NCBI RefSeq assembly: GCF_001659705.1
Contig: NZ_CP015971.1
Span: forward strand, 682,001-746,000
Direction of reading: 5' to 3'
DNA from: Arachidicoccus sp. BS20
Lineage (GTDB): Bacteria > Bacteroidota > Bacteroidia > Chitinophagales > Chitinophagaceae
Length of the DNA: 64,000 bases
Part shown: positions 59,559 to 64,000 of the stretch, in pieces
How positions within the stretch are numbered: the stretch's first letter is position 1
How the letters are laid out: each line of letters begins with the position of its first letter
Notes under the pieces: model-generated
The model's database searches: none
What the model was told of the DNA's origin: nothing
What the model saw: only the letters and a program-made list of their open reading frames with translations
Translations under genes and position numbers: made by a program

Positions 59559-60152
59559 ATGAAAACAATAGTGTTTAACCTTTGCATAGCGCTACTTATT
59601 TTTTCAAACAAAGTGGATGCGCAAAACAAAAACTTATACTCCATTGGCAACGATTATACAATAACCATCAACGGAACATCCAACCTGCACGACTGGCACG
59701 AAACAGTCGATAAAGCTTTAGGGCGAGGTATTATTACACAAAACACCGACGGCAGCTTCAACATCGATTCTTTATATATTCGCATGGATGTTCACTCCAT
59801 CAACAGTCCCGAAGGAAAGACAATGGTCAATAAAACCCGGGACGCCTTAAAAGCAAATCAATATCCGTTTATTACTTTTTCCATTGCATCTCCTTTAAAA
59901 ATAACTACGGCAAATAAAGACGGAGTTACGGTAAACACGCCGGGCGAATTAACCATTGCAGGCGTAACCAAACACATCATTATTCAAGGGAAAATATATG
60001 CAGGCGATGCGCATAAATTTATTTTTGAAGGCACACTTCCTGTAATGTTGAACGACTATAACATTACGCCGCCGACTGCCATGCTGGGACTGCTGAAAGT
60101 GAAAAATGCTATTACCGTTCATTATCGCACATCCTTTGAAATGAAAAGCTGA
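59559..60152 (+). CDS. YceI-family protein (second copy)
   Basis: A 197-residue exported protein; signal peptide MKTIVFNLCIALLIFSNKVDAQ, then a YceI-like barrel: YTITINGTSNLHDWHETVDKALG, YIRMDVHSINSPEGKTMVNKTRDALKANQYPFITFSIASPLKI, TPGELTIAGVTKHIIIQGKIYAGD and YNITPPTAMLGLLKVKNAITVHYRTSF. Sequence-wise it is distinct from the first copy (56915-57460), so it is not a recent duplication. It is monocistronic between a terminator and a 104-nt gap; the gap shows nothing definite. Confidence 0.85.
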   Translation: MKTIVFNLCIALLIFSNKVDAQNKNLYSIGNDYTITINGTSNLHDWHETVDKALGRGIITQNTDGSFNIDSLYIRMDVHSINSPEGKTMVNKTRDALKANQYPFITFSIASPLKITTANKDGVTVNTPGELTIAGVTKHIIIQGKIYAGDAHKFIFEGTLPVMLNDYNITPPTAMLGLLKVKNAITVHYRTSFEMKS

Positions 60153-60256
60153 TACAAATAAAACAGCATAAAATTTTCATTTGCAGCAACCAATCTTCTT
60201 CATTCGTTGTTTATAAATGTGTAGATAATAAAGTTCCTCCGCTTAAAACATTTATA

Positions 60257-61180
60257 ATGAACATTTCTCAGGCATCTGTTTACGATTATCCTTTTTACGG
60301 TTCTAAAAACAATGCACCAAAGCCTTCCGAAATACTTGAATTACTCAGATATTTCGGCGTTTTCAAGCATCCTTTAAGAGCCGATGAATTGTACAAATTT
60401 TCCGCCGCCGGCGCCAGCGTTCTGTCTGAAAAAACTGTGTTGGAAAAAATGAAAGCGACCGGCGAGGTTAAACAATACGGCGAATATTACTTGTTAAATA
60501 ATGCGCCTGAAATGTGTGTGGAAAAACGCATCAACGGCGAAAAGCTTGCCGGCAAATTATTACCGAAAGCCAAAAGAACAGGGCGTTTCATTGGAATGTT
60601 TCCGTTTGTAAAATTTGTAGGCATTTCGGGTTCGCTGTCAAAAAATTATGCCGATGAAAATACCGATTTCGATTTCTTCATTATCACAGCCAACAACACG
60701 CTTTGGATATGCAGAAGCATTTTGCATATTGTAAAAAAATTAAGCTTCATCATCGGGAAGCAGCATTCACTTTGCATGAATTATTTTATAGATGAACATC
60801 ATTTGAAAATAGAAGAAAAAAACATTTTCACACGCATTGAATTAAGCACGCTGATTCCGGTTTACAATAAAGATTTGTACAGAACTTTTTTGCTGCGCAA
60901 TCAAAACAATCTTCCCAACATCCGGCATCTCGGCGTTGATTTTGAAGGTGCGGTTCAGTACAATTTGACGAAGTGGAACAGGCAAAACCTGGTTTGGAAA
61001 CCGCTCAATATTTTCCTGATGAAATTTACCGATGCAAGATGGAAACGAAAATGGAAAAAGCGCGGATACGCCATGCAGGACTATGATTTGGCATTCAAGA
61101 CAACGCCTTACGTGTCAAAAAATCATCCCAAAAATTATCAGAAAAAAATTCTCGAACAGTTAGAAAACCAAGCACATTGA
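60257..61180 (+). CDS. Nucleotidyltransferase-domain protein
   Basis: A 307-residue protein with a nucleotidyltransferase core: FVGISGSLSKNYADENTDFDFFIITANN, i.e. GS followed by DxD (metal aspartates at about 137 and 139). Upstream is a winged-helix-like segment (LRYFGVFKHPLRADELYKFSAAGASVLSEKTVLEKM), downstream a helical domain. It could transfer NMP to a protein, sugar or small molecule. It overlaps the radical SAM gene by four nt, so they are translationally coupled. Similar genes occur at the start of Bacteroidota exopolysaccharide clusters. Substrate unknown. Confidence 0.82.
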   Translation: MNISQASVYDYPFYGSKNNAPKPSEILELLRYFGVFKHPLRADELYKFSAAGASVLSEKTVLEKMKATGEVKQYGEYYLLNNAPEMCVEKRINGEKLAGKLLPKAKRTGRFIGMFPFVKFVGISGSLSKNYADENTDFDFFIITANNTLWICRSILHIVKKLSFIIGKQHSLCMNYFIDEHHLKIEEKNIFTRIELSTLIPVYNKDLYRTFLLRNQNNLPNIRHLGVDFEGAVQYNLTKWNRQNLVWKPLNIFLMKFTDARWKRKWKKRGYAMQDYDLAFKTTPYVSKNHPKNYQKKILEQLENQAH

Positions 61181-62652
61181 AAGTATTATTCAGTCATTCC
61201 TATTTTATGCAATTCGACCCTAAGCAGATAGCGCATGCGCAGCCTTATCCGCCGTTGGGAACCATACTCGCAGCGTCGCTGTTGCGGGAGCATGACTACC
61301 ATGTTGCATTGTTCGATACAATGTTCGCAAAGTCTCCGGAAGAGATTATTCCTGTCATAAAAACTTATCAACCGGATGTATTTGTGATTTATGATGATGG
61401 TTTTAATTACCTCACAAAAATGTGCCTTAGCAATATGCGCGATGCTGCTATGCTGATGCAGCAATATGCAAAAGCGTATGGTTGCGCCGTGATTGTTACC
61501 AGCTCGGATGCTGCCGACCATTACGAAAAATATTTAGACAACGGCGCCGATTTTGTTATCAGAGGCGAAGCCGAACATACTTTATTGGAAACCATCCAGG
61601 CGATTGAAGAAGATAAAAATTCGTTCAACGATATTGATGGATTAATTTATAAATCAGGCAAAGACAATATTGTGAAATGTAAGCTGCGATCGGTTTCCAA
61701 GCGATTGGACGATTTGCCTTTGCCCGCATGGGACTTGATAAATATTGAACCATACAAAAAAGTATGGATTAAAAACCACGGTTATTTTTCCATCAACATT
61801 GCTACTACGAGAGGCTGTCCGTATAAATGCAACTGGTGCGCAAAACCCATTTATGGCAACAGTTACAATATGCGTAGCCCGGAAAAAGTAGTGGAAGAAA
61901 TTATCCTGTTAAAGCAAATGTTTGATATGAATCACATTTGGTTTTGCGACGACATCTTTGGGCTGAAACGCTCATGGGTAAAGGATTTCTCATCGTTTAT
62001 GCAAGCAATTGATTTGAATATCGGGTTCAAAATTCAATCGCGTGCAGACCTTTTGGTACAAGAAAAATATGTATCCGATTTAGCCGGCGCAGGCTGTGCA
62101 GAAGTTTGGATGGGTGCAGAAAGCGGCTCGCAAAAAATACTGGACGCCATGGACAAAGGCACAACCGTAGAAGAAATTAAACAGGCAAGACAGTTGCTGA
62201 AACAATATGATATACGCGCTGCATTTTTTATCCAGTACGGCTATCTCGGCGAGACCATGGAAGACATCAACAAGACACTTGATTTAATTACAGAAACAAT
62301 GCCGGACGATATAGGTATTTCCGTTTCGTATCCTTTACCCGGTACAAAATTTTATGATAAAGTTCAACAAGATATGGTAACGAAAAAAAACTGGACAGAC
62401 TCGGACGATTTGGCGCTGATGTATTCCAACACATACGAAAGCCCTTTCTACAAAAAATTGCACAGGTACACACATTATACTTATCGTTTAAGAAAAATAA
62501 GAAACGAGCAAATGCCTGCGCCTGTAAAATTATTTAAGCGTGCAAAATATAAAATAATGAAGACCTATTTCAAAAGGCAGTTGCGCACTTACACAAAGCA
62601 AGTTGCAAGCAGAAACGATGTAAGCATGAATCCTATTATCGAACTCAATTAA
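61177..62652 (+). CDS. B12-binding-domain radical SAM protein
   Basis: A 491-residue protein. An N-terminal cobalamin-binding-like domain (about residues 1-150, KVLFSHSYFMQFD to RGEAEHTLLE) lacks the classic DxHxxG histidine motif. The radical SAM core starts TRGCPYKCNWCAKP (Cys214, Cys218, Cys221; CxxxCxxC for the 4Fe-4S cluster), followed by ELAG-like blocks WFCDDIFGLKRSWVKDF and EVWMGAESGSQKILDAMDKG. Related enzymes methylate or rearrange unactivated carbons of lipids and glycans. Overlaps the preceding gene (ATGA) and lies 10 nt before a methyltransferase gene. Confidence 0.9.
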   Translation: MKVLFSHSYFMQFDPKQIAHAQPYPPLGTILAASLLREHDYHVALFDTMFAKSPEEIIPVIKTYQPDVFVIYDDGFNYLTKMCLSNMRDAAMLMQQYAKAYGCAVIVTSSDAADHYEKYLDNGADFVIRGEAEHTLLETIQAIEEDKNSFNDIDGLIYKSGKDNIVKCKLRSVSKRLDDLPLPAWDLINIEPYKKVWIKNHGYFSINIATTRGCPYKCNWCAKPIYGNSYNMRSPEKVVEEIILLKQMFDMNHIWFCDDIFGLKRSWVKDFSSFMQAIDLNIGFKIQSRADLLVQEKYVSDLAGAGCAEVWMGAESGSQKILDAMDKGTTVEEIKQARQLLKQYDIRAAFFIQYGYLGETMEDINKTLDLITETMPDDIGISVSYPLPGTKFYDKVQQDMVTKKNWTDSDDLALMYSNTYESPFYKKLHRYTHYTYRLRKIRNEQMPAPVKLFKRAKYKIMKTYFKRQLRTYTKQVASRNDVSMNPIIELN

Positions 62653-62662
62653 TCTGCACACG

Positions 62663-63457
62663 ATGATGAATGAAGAACTTGTAAGCAAAGCATTTTCCTT
62701 TCAATCGGTCGTGTTTGATGAGCTGAATGAAGGTAATAAACTGACACATCACTTGCGTGAAATTTACCGGAAGGAAATAGTGAAAAATGCAAAACCCGGC
62801 AGCAACATTTTAGAGCTGAACTGCGGCACGGGCATAGACGGCATCTACTTTGCAGCGCAAGGCTTTAATGTGTTATCGACAGATAATGCCGAAGGAATGT
62901 TTGATGTTCTGAATCAAAAAATAAACAAATATCATTTGGAGCAAAACATTCAAACCAAGCTTTGTTCCTTCAACGAATTGTATGAGTTGCGCGATAAAAA
63001 ATTTGACTATATCATATCAAATTTCGGCGGACTAAACTGCACTGATAATCTTAAAGAAGTGTTGTACCAGCTTAAAGAGCACCTGAATGAAAATGGTAAA
63101 GTTACTTTAGTAATTATGCCGAAAGTATCGCCGTGGGAATTGGTTATGGCTTTGAAGGGCGATTTTAAAACGGCTTTCAGGCGGTTCAAAAAGCATACAA
63201 AAGCGCATATCGAAGGCGTGTATTTTTCGGTTTATTATTACAATCCGTCTTACATTATAAAACGCTTGAAATTCGATTTTGACGTGCTTACTTTAAAGGG
63301 AATTTATTTTGCCGTGCCGCCTGAATTTTATCAACGCTTCGTGGAACGTTATCCGAAAATGTATAAAATACTTCAGAAAATTGAACGCGGCATGGGCAAC
63401 CATTTTCCCTTTAACCGTTGTTGCGACCACTTCTTAATTACGTTGCAGAAAAAATAA
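62663..63457 (+). CDS. SAM-dependent methyltransferase (class I)
   Basis: A 264-residue protein with the SAM-binding motif ILELNCGTGIDGIYFAAQGFNVLSTDNAEGMFDVL (about residues 49-83) and the post-motif FDYIISNFGGLNCTDNLKEVLYQL. The C-terminal third, GVYFSVYYYNPSYIIKRLKFDFDVLTLKGIYFAVPPEF, is typical of class I methyltransferases in polysaccharide or lipid clusters. The acceptor cannot be read. Two adjacent ATGs occur at 62663 and 62666; either could be used. It follows the radical SAM gene by 10 nt. Confidence 0.85.
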   Translation: MMNEELVSKAFSFQSVVFDELNEGNKLTHHLREIYRKEIVKNAKPGSNILELNCGTGIDGIYFAAQGFNVLSTDNAEGMFDVLNQKINKYHLEQNIQTKLCSFNELYELRDKKFDYIISNFGGLNCTDNLKEVLYQLKEHLNENGKVTLVIMPKVSPWELVMALKGDFKTAFRRFKKHTKAHIEGVYFSVYYYNPSYIIKRLKFDFDVLTLKGIYFAVPPEFYQRFVERYPKMYKILQKIERGMGNHFPFNRCCDHFLITLQKK

Positions 63458-63473
63458 ATTATCCCGTAAATTA

Positions 63474-64000
63474 ATGATGCAGCAAACAAAAAATACACAA
63501 GATGAAGTAACGGTACATGAATTTTTATCTCAGGTAAAAGAAATCCTTCTTTTCCTGAAACGACTGTGTACACTATATTTCAGAGAATTGGGAAAACGAA
63601 AAGCTATTCATGTTTTTCTGTTATTATGCGCTATTGCCGGCGCGTTGTCTTTTATTTTTCATCCAATAAAAAAATACGAAGCAACCGCTTCATATAAGTA
63701 CGACAGCCCTGCGGGAAAGTTATATGGCGAAATGCTTGATAAAGTAAACGGGCTTATTCAAACACATTCTTACACGCAGCTTCATCAATACATTCACTTG
63801 CCATTGCAACAACTCGAAAGCATTCAAAAAATTGAAGCGAAAAACATTTACGGAAGTCCGTTGTCTGACGATATGACCAACAGCAAAGACAAAATATTTT
63901 ACATATCGGTTACAAGTTCAAACGCCACAGTATTTGATAGTTTAGGAACTGTATTGGAAAATTATCTGAATAACAATATATCTGTTCGTGAGACATTGCA
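63474..64000 (+). CDS. Wzz-like chain-length determinant (runs off the right edge)
   Basis: An open frame without stop to the window end (at least 175 codons). N-terminal part MMQQTKNTQDEVTVHEFLSQ, then a transmembrane segment (about residues 48-65, AIHVFLLLCAIAGALSFIFH) and a periplasmic region with helices (EMLDKVNGLIQTHSYTQLHQYIHL). The order of one membrane helix near the N-terminus followed by a periplasmic domain fits polysaccharide co-polymerase/Wzz proteins, but only the first part is visible. Starts 16 nt after the methyltransferase gene, ATG at 63474 or 63477. Confidence 0.7.
   Translation, partial: MMQQTKNTQDEVTVHEFLSQVKEILLFLKRLCTLYFRELGKRKAIHVFLLLCAIAGALSFIFHPIKKYEATASYKYDSPAGKLYGEMLDKVNGLIQTHSYTQLHQYIHLPLQQLESIQKIEAKNIYGSPLSDDMTNSKDKIFYISVTSSNATVFDSLGTVLENYLNNNISVRETL

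Noticed and set aside
1-64000. CRISPR arrays, insertion sequences, prophage or integrative elements
   Set aside because: I looked for regularly spaced direct repeats, transposase or integrase motifs and terminal repeats with target duplications, and found none. The repeats present are short, dispersed intergenic types.

Overview
The window is a chromosomal piece of a low-GC (roughly 40 %, judged by eye) Gram-negative bacterium of the phylum Bacteroidota, probably the family Chitinophagaceae. The phylum call rests on several things seen together: lipopolysaccharide genes (kdsA, lpxK), many short signal peptides and lipoboxes, families largely confined to Bacteroidota (DUF2911, DUF3822, DUF5777, the small protein often mislabelled 'ABC transporter ATPase'), and promoters of the Bacteroidota type (TTTG, then about 18-20 nt, then TAnnTTTG). 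The genus cannot be read from the sequence. There is one tRNA gene (Cys). I see no rRNA, CRISPR array, insertion sequence, integrase or phage gene.

Layout. 0-10 kb: a Crp-like regulator, a TlpA-type thioredoxin protein, kdsA, a threonine-dehydrogenase-like epimerase, a DUF2911 protein, an oligosaccharide flippase, arfB, dtd, a MazG-like pyrophosphohydrolase, a YihY/BrkB membrane protein and inositol-3-phosphate synthase. 10-18 kb: a complete, co-directional hexuronate catabolic cluster on the minus strand (uxaC, kdgK, eda, exuT, an esterase, an SDR reductase standing in for UxuB, uxuA). 18-28 kb: AsmA-like protein, ArsC/Spx-like protein, pdxJ, a serine hydrolase, DUF3822, rsmD, and an overlapping fau-lpxK-rnr run. 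28-45 kb: mostly housekeeping and envelope genes (HxlR regulator, aldo/keto reductase, DUF72, nucleoside permease, second flippase, recQ, pcm, queA, CpsB-type phosphatase, bcp, DUF4197, dapF, nucleoside phosphorylase, tRNA-Cys, dprA, an orphan peptide-binding lipoprotein). 45-54 kb: M1 peptidase, a RES/Xre-type toxin-antitoxin pair, a CCG Fe-S protein, a TMEM175-like channel, ung, plsC and a marR-MFS efflux pair.

54-60 kb is the most unusual stretch. An ECF sigma factor is followed 4 nt later by a protein with a cytoplasmic N-terminus, one inner-membrane helix, a long low-complexity linker and a C-terminal outer-membrane beta-barrel, so it is a candidate dual-membrane-spanning anti-sigma factor. 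Co-directional genes follow for envelope proteins: an anchored OB-fold protein, a mono-haem cytochrome lipoprotein, two YceI proteins, a DUF5777 barrel and a YxFxxD-repeat lipoprotein. At the right edge, tightly packed genes for a nucleotidyltransferase, a B12-binding radical SAM enzyme, a methyltransferase and a truncated Wzz-like protein look like the start of a polysaccharide or glycoconjugate cluster.

The gaps between genes carry several families of short repeats. One 35-40 bp family (consensus TCTGAACCATGATTT...) lies at or across the stop codons of arfB, pdxJ, pcm and ung, always in the sense orientation. A second family is built from ATTACACGAATT units. A third contains structured elements bounded by CGTCAT...ATGACG, including a cloverleaf-like palindrome inside the hexuronate cluster. 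No gene-free stretch is longer than 300 bases.
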